64,000 nt of DNA. It comes from Silicimonas sp963779765. GTDB taxonomy: Bacteria; Pseudomonadota; Alphaproteobacteria; Rhodobacterales; Rhodobacteraceae. Made by a program: the position numbers and the translations under genes. Shown piece by piece: positions 45,160 through 53,831 of the stretch (position 1 is its first letter; the number at the start of each line of letters is the position of its first letter). The notes under the pieces were generated by a model. That model had not been told where the DNA came from. It saw nothing but the letters and a program-made list of their open reading frames with translations, and ran no database searches. The stretch is taken from contig CAVZZP010000004.1 of assembly GCA_963779765.1 (NCBI GenBank), positions 496,001-560,000 on the forward strand, written 5' to 3'.

Positions 45160-45184
45160 AACACCGCCTCGCCGTGTCGGTTCC
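45160..45184 (-). promoter_or_regulatory. EcfG promoter candidate (GGAAC-N16-TGTT) for the sRNA
   Basis: On the minus strand GGAAC (45184-45180), 16 nt and TGTT (45163-45160). It keeps the invariant GTT and would start RNA near 45153. Confidence 0.6.
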
Positions 45185-45250
45185 CGAACGGAAAGAAAAA
45201 AATTTTCGGACTTTGAATGGGCCATCCAGGCAGTGGAAAATGCCGCGGCT

Positions 45251-45275
45251 GGAACCGACGTCAGGGCCGGACGTT
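45251..45275 (+). promoter_or_regulatory. EcfG promoter (GGAAC-N16-CGTT) for the DUF2254 gene
   Basis: GGAAC at 45251-45255, 16 nt and CGTT at 45272-45275, 61 bp before the ATG at 45337. Confidence 0.75.
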
Positions 45276-45336
45276 GGCGGGCATACATTATAGATCCGAC
45301 GCAAATTCCCCCGTCCGAACCAGAACCGGAGACCCG

Positions 45337-46563
45337 ATGCGACACCGCGCCTTCGTGCAGAAGATCCTCTCCGACCTTCGCGCAAGTTATTGGTTCGTTC
45401 CGTCCTGCCTTGTCATAGCCGCAATGATCCTCGCCGAAGCCACTCTCGCGCTGGACCGAAGCGGCGTGGACCTCTCAGGCTGGCTGCCGGAAAGCCTGAC
45501 GGACACGCAACTCGACGGCGCACGCTCCACCCTCACCGTGGCGGCCCAGTCGGTCATCGGCGTCACCGGCGTCATGTTTTCGGTCACGATGGTCGCCGTG
45601 TCGTTCGCATCCGGCAACTTTGGTCCGCGCCTCATCGGGAACTTCATGCGGGACCGGGGCAATCAATGGAGCCTCGGCATCCTGATCTCCACCTTCGTCT
45701 ACGCCCTTCTCATCCTGCAAAGCCTGCATGCCCCGGCGAGCGAGGACGCCGACGCCTTCGTCCCGCAAATCTCGGTCCTGCTGGGGATGGCGCTGACCTT
45801 CGGCTCGGTCTTCGTGATGATCTACTTCGTCCACCACATTCCCGAAACGATCAACGTGGCCAACATAGCCTCGGGTCTCGGCCAGCGGTTCCGCGACGCG
45901 CTCGTCGACAGTGCGAGGTTTGAAGTGTCGGGCCAGCCTCCGCACCTTCGCCATTCTCTTTCCCTCGACAACCCGGGATACATCCAGCGTCTGGACGTCA
46001 ATCGTCTCGACACCGTGGCCGAGACGAATGGGCTGACGATAGTGGTCGACGCCGTGCCGGGCATCTTCGTCGATGCACATCAATGCGTGGTTCGGACGGA
46101 CCGACCCCTGGACGATGAAATCACCGAGGAGCTGCGTGCGGCCTTTGCGGTCGGACGCTCCAAGACCGAGGATCAATCGCCGCTGTTCATCGCCGACGAA
46201 CAGGTCGAGATGATCGCGCGCGCGCTGTCGCCCGGCGTCAACGATCCCTTCACCGCCATCAATGGCCTGAACTGGCTGGCCGCCGCCATCGTCGAAGGAG
46301 CAGCGAAGGGCAGCCAGTTCGGGCTTGAAGGAACCTCTCGCGTGCATCTTCCCGCCATCGAACTCAGCGAGATCCTCGACCGGACATTCGGCGCGTCCTG
46401 GCAGTATGTCGAGCCCGACGACCTGACCCGACGCCGGTGGAACGCTCTTCTCGACCGCATGGAGGGTGGCGAGGCAACGAACCTCGCGGCCGCCGTCCGA
46501 GCCTTGCGCGCCCGTCTGAAAGCGAACCCAGATCAAGGCGGAGACGCGCGTTTGGCAGTATGA
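45337..46563 (+). CDS. DUF2254 family membrane protein
   Basis: 408 residues from the ATG at 45337, behind GGAGA; a longer frame starts within the promoter. Four N-terminal helices (SYWFVPSCLVIAAMILAEAT; SVIGVTGVMFSVTMVAVSFA; WSLGILISTFVYALLILQ; SVLLGMALTFGSVFVMIYFV) are followed by a soluble domain with IADEQVEMIARALSPGVNDPFTAINGL, the family signature. It may form an ion or osmolyte channel; the function is unproven. Its perfect EcfG promoter fits a stress role. Confidence 0.9.
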   Translation: MRHRAFVQKILSDLRASYWFVPSCLVIAAMILAEATLALDRSGVDLSGWLPESLTDTQLDGARSTLTVAAQSVIGVTGVMFSVTMVAVSFASGNFGPRLIGNFMRDRGNQWSLGILISTFVYALLILQSLHAPASEDADAFVPQISVLLGMALTFGSVFVMIYFVHHIPETINVANIASGLGQRFRDALVDSARFEVSGQPPHLRHSLSLDNPGYIQRLDVNRLDTVAETNGLTIVVDAVPGIFVDAHQCVVRTDRPLDDEITEELRAAFAVGRSKTEDQSPLFIADEQVEMIARALSPGVNDPFTAINGLNWLAAAIVEGAAKGSQFGLEGTSRVHLPAIELSEILDRTFGASWQYVEPDDLTRRRWNALLDRMEGGEATNLAAAVRALRARLKANPDQGGDARLAV

Positions 46564-46583
46564 GCGTGCAGCGCCGCGTCGTC

Positions 46584-46608
46584 GGAACCAAGATCGCTTC
46601 GCGACGTT
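46584..46608 (+). promoter_or_regulatory. EcfG promoter (GGAAC-N16-CGTT) for the holin-like operon
   Basis: GGAAC at 46584-46588, 16 nt and CGTT at 46605-46608, about 110 bp before the first start codon of the three-gene operon. Confidence 0.72.
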
Positions 46609-46716
46609 GACCGGGCAGACGAGGGAAGAGCCCCACACGGGGTGTCAACCCATCTCCGGTCACGGACATCATGCACCGCGCCGGCACCGCACTCGCTATC
46701 CCTCAGGAGGATGACC

Positions 46717-47370
46717 ATGACAAAATCCGCATCCAAGACTACCGGCGTCGACAACGATCCGATGGCCTCTAATCCCGGACAGTCGACCTCGACGTCCTCG
46801 AACGTCGGGCAGTCGGCTTCGACTAGCTCGAAAGCCGGCCAGTCGGCCACCGAGATCTCGGACCAGGCCAAGGACGCCGCTGAAAGCACGGCAAACGCCG
46901 CGAAGGCAGAGGCCAGCAACGCCGGCCATCAGGCTCGCGAAGCCTTGGACGAGGCGACAAGCGCTGCCAGACGCAAGGCGCAGGAGAAGGCCGACGAGGC
47001 GAAAGCGCATGTCGCGAACAGCGCCGACCGCACCGCATCGCAAATCCGCGACGCCGGTGGCGCATTCGAGCCTGGCTCTCTCATCAACGAGGCTGCTCAG
47101 CGCCTGGCCGACAATCTTGCCGAAGCCGCGAGTGCGGTTCGCACCGCCGACCTCCGCACCGTGCAGAGCGACCTTTCGGCCTTCGCCCGCCGCAACCCGC
47201 TTCTGTTCTTCGGGGGCGCCGCTGCTCTCGGTTTCGCGGCGGCCCGGATGATGAAGGCCAGCGATCGGGGGCATCAGGCGCTCACGGATGATTTCGACAC
47301 GTCTTACGGGCAGGCCGACTATGCCGGCTCCCGGGCAGACGTCCCGACGCGCAATCGGACGCAGATCTGA
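46717..47370 (+). CDS. DUF883/ElaB-like Ala-rich stress protein
   Basis: 217 residues from the ATG at 46717, six bp after AGGAGG. An N-terminal Ser/Thr-Gln low-complexity part is followed by a helical Ala/Glu/Lys coiled-coil (SDQAKDAAESTANAAKAEAS). The C-terminal helix RNPLLFFGGAAALGFAAARM resembles the ElaB/YqjD/DUF883 ribosome- and membrane-associated stress proteins. It overlaps the next gene by 1 bp (TGATG). Confidence 0.8.
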   Translation: MTKSASKTTGVDNDPMASNPGQSTSTSSNVGQSASTSSKAGQSATEISDQAKDAAESTANAAKAEASNAGHQAREALDEATSAARRKAQEKADEAKAHVANSADRTASQIRDAGGAFEPGSLINEAAQRLADNLAEAASAVRTADLRTVQSDLSAFARRNPLLFFGGAAALGFAAARMMKASDRGHQALTDDFDTSYGQADYAGSRADVPTRNRTQI

Positions 47371-47765
47371 TGAATTCGCTTGATCCCAAACCCACCACTT
47401 CCGTGATCGGCGACATCCTTTCGCACCTGTCGAACCTGGTGCGGAAGGAGGTCGATCTTGCGAAGTCCGAAGTGCGCCAGAACCTGGGGCGGGCCGGAAC
47501 GGCGGTCGGGCTTCTGGTTGGGGCTGTTGTCCTTATTCTCGTCGCCTTGAACGTCTTGGCGGCCGCGGCTGTCGCTGCGATGGCCGAGGCGGGAATGAAT
47601 GCGGGCCTCGCCGCCCTCATTGTAGGCGCCGTGCTTTTGGTCATCGCCGCGATCATGGCGTTCAAGGGCAAGTCCGACCTCAGCGCCGAAAGCCTTGCGC
47701 CGACACGCACCGCGGAAAACCTGCGCCGCGACGCGACCGCATTGAAGGAGCAGATCAATGGCTGA
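47370..47765 (+). CDS. Phage-holin-like (Phage_holin_3_6) membrane protein
   Basis: 131 residues. A basic N-terminus (HLSNLVRKEVDLAKSEVRQN) precedes two long helices (AVGLLVGAVVLILVALNVLA; AGLAALIVGAVLLVIAAIMA). Members are not phage genes but partners of DUF883 and DUF3618 proteins, as here. It is translationally coupled both ways (1 bp and 8 bp overlap). Confidence 0.88.
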   Translation: MNSLDPKPTTSVIGDILSHLSNLVRKEVDLAKSEVRQNLGRAGTAVGLLVGAVVLILVALNVLAAAAVAAMAEAGMNAGLAALIVGAVLLVIAAIMAFKGKSDLSAESLAPTRTAENLRRDATALKEQING

Positions 47766-48807
47766 TGACCGCACACCGAAGGAGATCGAACGCGAGATCG
47801 AGGTCGAACGCGCCGCGCTCGAAAATTCGATCGCCGCCCTCCAATCGCGGCTGTCCCCCGAAGCGATGGTCTCCGAGGCCAGCCGTTTCTTCAAGGACAA
47901 CGGCAGCGATGTGGCCCGGAACCTTGGCCGCGCGGCCAAGGACAACCCCGTCGCCCTGGCGCTGACCGGCATCGGCCTGGCTTGGCTGATGACCGGTCCC
48001 CGCGACAGGACCTATACCGTGGAGAAAGACCGCGACCCTGCAGACGAGGTGGCGTCGGTCGATTACGACCGACATTCCACGGCGCCTGCCTCGGGCTTTC
48101 GCCGCGCTCAATCGCCGACGGAAAGGTTCGACGACCGCGTCCGCGCAGCCGATCGCGCCATGCGCCGGACCTACCGTCAAGACAGCATCCTGGAGTCCGA
48201 AGGAGGATCCGACATGACACATTCCACCACATCCTATACGAACCATGACCATGACGACGACTACAACGACGATCCGGGCACCTGGGGCACCGTGAAAGCC
48301 CGCGCGCGCATCTATCGTGCCCGCGCGTCTCGCACGGCGACCGATCTGCGCAATTCGATCGACGAAGGCACGCACAGCATGTCCGAGGAAGCGCGTCACC
48401 GCGTGCGTCAGGCCCGTGCGGCCGCCATCGCGGCACAGCAGCACCTCGAGGAGACCATGTCCGAGGCTGCGGATCGCGCACGACGCACGACGCACGACAA
48501 CCCGCTTCTGGTCGGCGCGCTGGCGTTTGCAGCAGGCGCTGCCGTTGCGGCGCTTCTGCCGCGGACCGATACCGAGGACCGCGCCATCGGCGCCTATCGC
48601 GACCAGATGTTCGACGAAGCTGACCGCGTCTTCCGCGAAGAGTTGTCGAAGCTGAAGAAAGTCGCCGAAGCGACGGTCGCCGAAGGCCAGTCCGCGTTGA
48701 AGGACGCAATGTCCGAAACCGGCGAGACGATGGAAGGTGCGGCCAACCGCGTCTCCAGCGCGGCTCGCAGCGAAGCCTCGTCGCAGCGTCTCGGCAAGGT
48801 CTCCTGA
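47758..48807 (+). CDS. DUF3618 domain-containing protein
   Basis: 349 residues. The DUF3618 domain is at 1-90 (RTPKEIEREIEVERAALENS; DNPVALALTGIGLAWLMTGP). A long charged, helical region follows with an Asp/His-rich stretch (DHDDDYNDDPG), then a second membrane segment HDNPLLVGALAFAAGAAVAA. It is the last gene of the EcfG-driven operon and may organise the cell envelope under stress; this is inference. Confidence 0.88.
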   Translation: MADDRTPKEIEREIEVERAALENSIAALQSRLSPEAMVSEASRFFKDNGSDVARNLGRAAKDNPVALALTGIGLAWLMTGPRDRTYTVEKDRDPADEVASVDYDRHSTAPASGFRRAQSPTERFDDRVRAADRAMRRTYRQDSILESEGGSDMTHSTTSYTNHDHDDDYNDDPGTWGTVKARARIYRARASRTATDLRNSIDEGTHSMSEEARHRVRQARAAAIAAQQHLEETMSEAADRARRTTHDNPLLVGALAFAAGAAVAALLPRTDTEDRAIGAYRDQMFDEADRVFREELSKLKKVAEATVAEGQSALKDAMSETGETMEGAANRVSSAARSEASSQRLGKVS

Positions 48808-48829
48808 TACGGCACGATATGCCTGGATG

Positions 48830-48862
48830 GCGCCCCTCGCTGAACCAGCGGGGGGCGCTTTT
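48830..48862 (+). terminator. Terminator of the DUF883-holin-DUF3618 operon
   Basis: GCGCCCCTCGCT (48830-48841) pairs with AGCGGGGGGCGC (48847-48858), with one G-T wobble, over a 5-nt loop, followed by TTTT. Confidence 0.82.
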
Positions 48863-48929
48863 CGTATCCTCCACGCGGTGACACGGACGCTCGGTGCCCT
48901 TAGGGTCGACCGCGAGACGAGGAAGCCCG

Positions 48930-49844
48930 ATGCAGCATAGCTCAGCACCGATGGAACGTCCGGCCGAGGGACCTCTCGACCTCCCGCCAAGAACTTGGTG
49001 GGACACCCTCACCGTGGTGCGGACGCGCATCTTCGACGACAACTTCTCTCTCATCGCCGCAGGCGTCGCCTTCTACGCCCTCTTCGCGCTCTTTCCCGGT
49101 ATCGCCGCTACTGTCGCCGTCGCCGGCCTGATCCTCGATCCACAGACACTGATCCCGCGTCTCGAGAACATGACAGCAGCCCTGCCCGAGGCCGCGCGCG
49201 ACATCATCTTCACCCAGATCGAATCCGTCTCCTCGGCCGGAAGCGAAGGCCTGAGCCTCACCGCCATCATAGGTCTCGCCATCGCCTACATCTCGGCATC
49301 GAACGGAGTCGGCACGCTGATGCAGGGGCTCAACGTCGCCTACGGCATCCGCGAAAGACGTGGATGGATCGAGCTTTACATGACGATCTTCGCGCTGACG
49401 CTCTTCATCATGACCGCCCTCGTCTTCTCGGCCATCGCCTTCGGCCTGGTGCCCGTAATTCTCGCCCGGATCGGCGACTGGGGCTTCTGGTCCTACACCA
49501 CCAACGTCGCGCGCTGGCCGGTGATCCTCATGGTCGGCGCCTTCGGCTTCGCCGTCCTCTATCGCTTCGGACCGAACCGGGGGAAAGCCCGCTGGCGCTG
49601 GCTGGCGCCGGGCAGCATCTTCGCCTGCCTTCTATGGATCGGCCTGTCTTCGGCCTTCGCCTGGTACGTCAAGAGCTTCGGACGCTACAGCGAGATCTTC
49701 GGCGCGCTCGGCGGCGTCATCGTTCTGATGATGTGGCTCTGGATCTCGGCCTTCGTGACGATGCTGGGCGCGCTTCTCGACGCCGAACTCGAAGCGCGTG
49801 GCAAGCACCGCCGCATCCGCCGCAAGAAGGTGGCGGACGGCTAG
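48930..49844 (+). CDS. YihY/BrkB family inner-membrane protein (copy 2)
   Basis: 304 residues from the ATG at 48930, behind GAGGAAG. It has the same landmarks as the 3408-4484 copy (LIAAGVAFYALFALFPGIAA; RFGPNRGKARWRWLAPGSIF; MMWLWISAFVTMLGALLDAE) without the long C-terminal tail. It lies next to the stress operon, though no EcfG promoter is seen in front. The two copies share about half of their helices by eye. Confidence 0.9.
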   Translation: MQHSSAPMERPAEGPLDLPPRTWWDTLTVVRTRIFDDNFSLIAAGVAFYALFALFPGIAATVAVAGLILDPQTLIPRLENMTAALPEAARDIIFTQIESVSSAGSEGLSLTAIIGLAIAYISASNGVGTLMQGLNVAYGIRERRGWIELYMTIFALTLFIMTALVFSAIAFGLVPVILARIGDWGFWSYTTNVARWPVILMVGAFGFAVLYRFGPNRGKARWRWLAPGSIFACLLWIGLSSAFAWYVKSFGRYSEIFGALGGVIVLMMWLWISAFVTMLGALLDAELEARGKHRRIRRKKVADG

Positions 49845-49848
49845 GCGC

Positions 49849-50898
49849 TCACGCCACGACCTCGATCGCACCCTTGGCGTTGATCGACACCGTCGGCACC
49901 GGCGGTCGCGACAGCTTTTCGAAGACGAACAACAGCCAGACCAGCAGCGGGATCGCCACGATGCCGCCAAGCGGTCCCCAAAGCCACAGCCAGAAGACCA
50001 GAGAGACGAACACCAGAAGCGGGTTCACCTCCATGTGCCGGCCGACGAGAGAGGGCGTCACGAACTGGCCCTCGGTCACGTTCATGCCGACATAGACCGC
50101 GGCCGGGATGAACGATGCAGCCCCGTCGAAGGCGAGGATGCCGCCGACCAGAAGCGCCACGGTGAACATCGCCGGTCCAAGGAACAGCACATAGTTGACC
50201 AAGAAGGCAGCCAGCCCCCAGATCAGAGCGCCCGGCAGGCCGATGGCTGTCATCGCAAGCGCCACGGCGACGCCGAAAACCGCGTTGATGATCGAAATGG
50301 TGATGAGGTAGCGCGACACGCGCGATTCCGCCTCGCGCAGCATGTCGTGGCTGAGAGAGACCTTCAGCTTGTCGACCTTCCGGTAGATGTCCGACCGTGC
50401 GACGAGGAAAAAGTAAAGCGTGCCGACGAAGACGAGAAGACCCGAGGCGATGGACGGCGCATAGGCCAGCGCATCGAGAACGCCCGGGAATTCCATCGCG
50501 TCCTCGCGGCCCGGCGCGCCCGCCGTCTCGCCGAGCGCTTCGGACACGGTCGCCTGAAGCGAATTCAGCCCGGCGAACCTGGCCTTCAGCATGGCCCCGA
50601 TCTCGGTCACTTCGCGCCAGACGATCGGCCCGTTGCGGATCGCACGGCTGATGGTGGGTTCGATCAGCAGGAAGAGCGAGATCGTGAAGCCCAGGAACAG
50701 GAACAGCACCAGAAGCGCCGCCCCCGCGCGGGGCAAGCCGAGCCGTTCCACCTTGTCGGTGATGGGCGCGAAGACGACGCCCAGAACGATGGCGGCGACC
50801 ATGGGAGCGAAAAGCGCCTCTCCCAGTTTCATGCTGGCCAACACCAAGATGGCGCAGATGATGGCAAGCATCAGGGTGCGTAGGCTGTCGCGCGGCAT
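49849..50898 (-). CDS. AI-2E/PerM family transporter
   Basis: 349 residues from the ATG at 50898; GGAG lies 11 bp before it. Eight helices are predicted by eye, with the family core LSHDMLREAESRVSRYLITI, AIGLPGALIWGLAAFLVNYV and GGIVAIPLLVWLLFVFEKLS. The proteins export small molecules or act as Na+/H+ antiporters in some bacteria. The substrate is unknown here. Convergent with brkB copy 2, with a 4-bp gap. Confidence 0.9.
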   Translation of the reverse strand: MPRDSLRTLMLAIICAILVLASMKLGEALFAPMVAAIVLGVVFAPITDKVERLGLPRAGAALLVLFLFLGFTISLFLLIEPTISRAIRNGPIVWREVTEIGAMLKARFAGLNSLQATVSEALGETAGAPGREDAMEFPGVLDALAYAPSIASGLLVFVGTLYFFLVARSDIYRKVDKLKVSLSHDMLREAESRVSRYLITISIINAVFGVAVALAMTAIGLPGALIWGLAAFLVNYVLFLGPAMFTVALLVGGILAFDGAASFIPAAVYVGMNVTEGQFVTPSLVGRHMEVNPLLVFVSLVFWLWLWGPLGGIVAIPLLVWLLFVFEKLSRPPVPTVSINAKGAIEVVA

Positions 50899-50965
50899 GG
50901 GGGTCGTGTCTCCGTTCGCGGAGATAAGCTCCGATCCCGGCTTTTGTTCCGTTTCGGCTCCGGGA

Positions 50966-51481
50966 TCAAGCCGCCGCGGTACGTGCGATGCGCTCTTCCA
51001 GCCAGTCGGCCAGGGCCCCCTCGTCCGGTGCCAACTCCTCGGCCACCCCGCCGGTGAAGGAGAGGAAAGGCTCGGCATTGCCCCGGTTGAGGCCGACGAG
51101 GACCGGAAGTCCCAATTCCAGCGCCTCGGCGATGACGGGACGGAACCCGCGTCCGCCCGCCTCGTGTTTGCCGAACTTGTTGACGATCAGGAACTCGGCC
51201 TTCTCGAGCCGCCCGAGCGTCAGCCGCACGGCCTCTTCCAGCGCGCCCGGATCCAGACGGCAGCCGGTCGCGTCCGGTCCCAGGCTTTGGCTGATCCGGA
51301 TCACAGGCCCGTCGGGCAGAACGTTCACGTCCATGTCGCAGGGGCCGTCCGGGTCGGGGATGACATTCATCTGCACGGTCCCCGCCGCGCGAAACCCCAT
51401 CGATCCCATTCGCCGAACCAGTCCGGCCAGCAAAAGGTCCGTGGCTCCGCGCCCGGGTGCTACGGTATAGGCGATGTGCAT
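50966..51481 (-). CDS. DUF2478 family protein
   Basis: 171 residues (MHIAYTVAPGRGATDLLLAG; VNKFGKHEAGGRGFRPVIAE). DUF2478 resembles NTPase-like molybdenum/nucleotide proteins, but the P-loop is not clear here (PGRGATD). It is often beside molybdopterin genes; none is in view. A tRNA-Leu gene precedes it by about 70 bp on the same strand. Confidence 0.83.
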   Translation of the reverse strand: MHIAYTVAPGRGATDLLLAGLVRRMGSMGFRAAGTVQMNVIPDPDGPCDMDVNVLPDGPVIRISQSLGPDATGCRLDPGALEEAVRLTLGRLEKAEFLIVNKFGKHEAGGRGFRPVIAEALELGLPVLVGLNRGNAEPFLSFTGGVAEELAPDEGALADWLEERIARTAAA

Positions 51482-51554
51482 GGCGGATCCTCCTCGGACA
51501 TCACCCATAGCGCGCTGTCGCACGGACGGAAAGATGTCTGCTGGGGAGAAAGAA

Positions 51555-51641
51555 TGGTGCGGTCGAGAAGACTCGAACTTCCACGGGAGTTACCCCACAG
51601 CGACCTCAACGCTGCGCGTCTACCAATTCCGCCACGACCGC
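51555..51641 (-). tRNA. tRNA-Leu (GAG)
   Basis: An 87-nt cloverleaf on the minus strand. The acceptor GCGGTCG pairs with CGACCGC and ends in encoded CCA. The D-arm holds GGCGGAATTGGTAGACGC, the anticodon loop TTGAGGT gives GAG, there is a long class II variable arm, and the T-arm is GAAGTTCGAGTCTTC. It reads CUC/CUU leucine codons. Confidence 0.95.
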
Positions 51642-51749
51642 ACGCCGTTGGTTGGTGGCGCGTCTCTTACCGGGGCTGCCGGGGCTTGTGAAGGGGGGTC
51701 GTTCGAAAAAGTGCGGGGGACGGCGCATGGCCGCCCCCTCGCCTGTCGC

Positions 51750-53055
51750 TCACTTCGTCACGGTGAAGCTCGGCAAAGCCGAGGCGGGCTGGACGGGCGC
51801 CGTCATCGTGCCCGCCTGCCCCGTGCCGCCAAGGGCGGCAGCGCGGATCAGCGAGGTGCGTTCGGGCTGTCCCGGAGCGAAGACGGCAGGCTGTCCCGCC
51901 TCCAGCGCCGTGACCGCCATGTCGTACCAGTCACGCGCCAGATCGGCGCGCGCCGTGGCGCCGAACCCCTGGCTCAGGTGATGGCCCATCAACTCGCCGT
52001 AGGCGCGCTCGCCCAGGGCCGCGAGGATCAGGGCCGAGCCGACGGACACGTCCATGTCGTCGGTCCGATACCCCACGCTGAGGCAGATCTTCGAGGTCGC
52101 CGCCAACTGCTGCGGCGCCATGCCGGTCGACAATACGAAGCCCGAGACGTCCTGAAGCACCGCATCGCGCGGCTTCAGCGACAAGGCGGCGACGTGATCC
52201 TTCATCACCGGCCCGAAGCTGTCGCACTGCCCCTCGATCTCGGCCGCGCTGACACCCTGCACGGCCGACGCCAGATCCTCGCCCGTGGCAATGGCATAGG
52301 TGCGGGCAAGGCAGAACTGCTCGTTCAGGACCGCGTTCGGGTCGCTCATCGCCTGGATGGTGGTGAAGCCGCCGTTGGTGTTGGTCAGAAGCGAGACCGT
52401 GTTGCAGTGCGAGGCCAGCGAGCGCGATCCCGTTGCACCCAGGAAGGACGGCAGCGTCGGCGCGGACGGCGGGGCGGGTTCGACCGCCGCCTCCACCACG
52501 GGCGCCTCGGGCGCGGGGATGGGAGCGGGTGCCGGTGCGGCGAAGGCCATCGTTCCGCCCGCCTGCGGCGGCACGCCCGCCGCCTCATCGCGATAGATGG
52601 TCAGAAGGCCGCGCGACCCCATCGGGTTAGACGCGATCTGCTGGTTCGTCATCGGCCCCCCGGCCATCGCCCGCTGATAGGACGACAGAAGGAAGTTCTT
52701 CTCGTACTCGCTCAGATAGCCCGTCGGAGGATAACCCAGATGCGCCTGGTACTGCGAGATCGCGCCCCGCGACCGTCCGCCCAGCACGCCGTCGGGCGTC
52801 CCCGCCGGGAAGCCGAAATAGTTGAGCGAGGTCTGCACCTCGCGGTTCTGCGCCCGCTCGCGGCGAATAGACCGGCGCGCGATAGACCTTCCGCACGGTG
52901 CGCTTCTTGTTGTTCTCGTTGACGATGGCGCCGCCGACGATGCCGCCGATGATGCCGCCGACAAGGGCGTCGCCCGCGTCGGCATGGGCCCGCGTCGCGG
53001 GCGTGGCGATCAGGATGGCCGACAGGACGGCCGAGCCGATGAGACCGGATTTCAT
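51750..53055 (-). CDS. Secreted peptidoglycan-binding-domain protein, +1 frameshift
   Basis: A protein of about 434 residues. Signal (LIGSAVLSAILIATPATRAH), then a Gly-rich hydrophobic stretch (DALVGGIIGGIVGGAIVNEN), then near 52865 a frame break. The next frame gives the PG_binding_1 fold NREVQTSLNYFGFPAGTPDG with GYLSEYEKNFLLSSYQRA. A Pro-rich linker follows (PAPAPIPAPEAP), then an unassigned C-terminal domain with Cys residues (SHCNTVSLL; NEQFCLARTY; KICLSVGY). The 1306-nt span fits one extra C. The start has GGGGGAAG upstream. Confidence 0.8.
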
Positions 53056-53183
53056 TGCATCTTCCCCCAGAAAATAAGTTCTTGGCAAAATTGACCCTGC
53101 GGCAACCCTAGCACGGGATGGGGCGCGAGTCCCTCGTTTCGTGCCGATTGGCAATGCCGCCGGCCTCGCCTAGAAACGCCTGC

Positions 53184-53831
53184 ATGGTCGAATGGATCAC
53201 CTCTTCAGCCCCTGTCGCCTACGAAAAGGCCGTCTCTGTCATGGAGACGCGGGCGGCCGCGATCCGGGCGGGCGAGGCGGACGAGGCGATCTGGCTGCTC
53301 GAGCATCCGCCCCTCTACACCGGCGGCACCTCGGCCAAGGTCGAGGATCTCGTCGATCCCGACCGCTTCCCCGTGTTCGCGGCCAAGCGGGGCGGGCAAT
53401 ACACCTATCACGGCCCCGGACAGCGCGTGGCCTACGTCATGCTCGACGTGGCCGAACGCGGGCAGGACGTCCGCCGCTTCGTTCACGACCTCGAAGCCTG
53501 GATCATCGCCGCGCTGGCCGAGTTCAACGTCCGGGGTGAGGTACGCGCCGACCGCGTCGGCGTCTGGGTGCCTCGCCCGGACAAACCGCCCCTGCCCGAC
53601 GGCACCCCGCGCGAGGACAAGATCGCAGCCCTGGGCATCCGCATCCGCAAGTGGGTGTCCTTCCACGGCCTGTCGATCAACGTCGATCCCGACCTGTCGC
53701 ACTTCGACGGCATCGTTCCCTGCGGCGTCACCGGCCACGGCGTCACCTCGCTCGTCGACCTCGGCCTGCCGGTGACGATGGAGGACGTCGACGTGGCTCT
53801 GAAGCGAACCTTCGAAGAGGTGTTCGCGTGA
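53184..53831 (+). CDS. lipB: Octanoyl-(lipoyl) transferase LipB
   Basis: 215 residues. It moves octanoyl from octanoyl-ACP to lipoyl-domain lysines. Active-site features are HPPLYTGGTS, GGQYTYHGPGQ, the catalytic lysine K146 in EDKIAALGIRI and the acyl-Cys C180 in GIVPCGVTGHGV. The ATG at 53184 is the best start. The GTGA junction overlaps the next gene. Confidence 0.96.
   Translation: MVEWITSSAPVAYEKAVSVMETRAAAIRAGEADEAIWLLEHPPLYTGGTSAKVEDLVDPDRFPVFAAKRGGQYTYHGPGQRVAYVMLDVAERGQDVRRFVHDLEAWIIAALAEFNVRGEVRADRVGVWVPRPDKPPLPDGTPREDKIAALGIRIRKWVSFHGLSINVDPDLSHFDGIVPCGVTGHGVTSLVDLGLPVTMEDVDVALKRTFEEVFA

Larger units (their letters stand above)
44938..45336. other. 399-bp gap with three EcfG promoters and a candidate small RNA
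   Basis: It holds the PRC-barrel promoter (44994-45018), the candidate sRNA (45061-45153) with its promoter (45160-45184), an A-rich stretch near 45185-45200, and the DUF2254 promoter (45251-45275). No protein gene is supported. Confidence 0.7.

Noticed and set aside
45031..45345. Minus-strand ORF of 104 codons in the PRC-barrel/DUF2254 gap
   Set aside because: It runs over the EcfG promoters and three perfect hairpins, lacks a ribosome binding site, and reads as low-quality sequence. The RNA structure explains the region better.
47370..47765. Prophage signal from the holin-like gene
   Set aside because: No other phage gene is near; Phage_holin_3_6 proteins are common chromosomal partners of DUF3618 and DUF883 genes.
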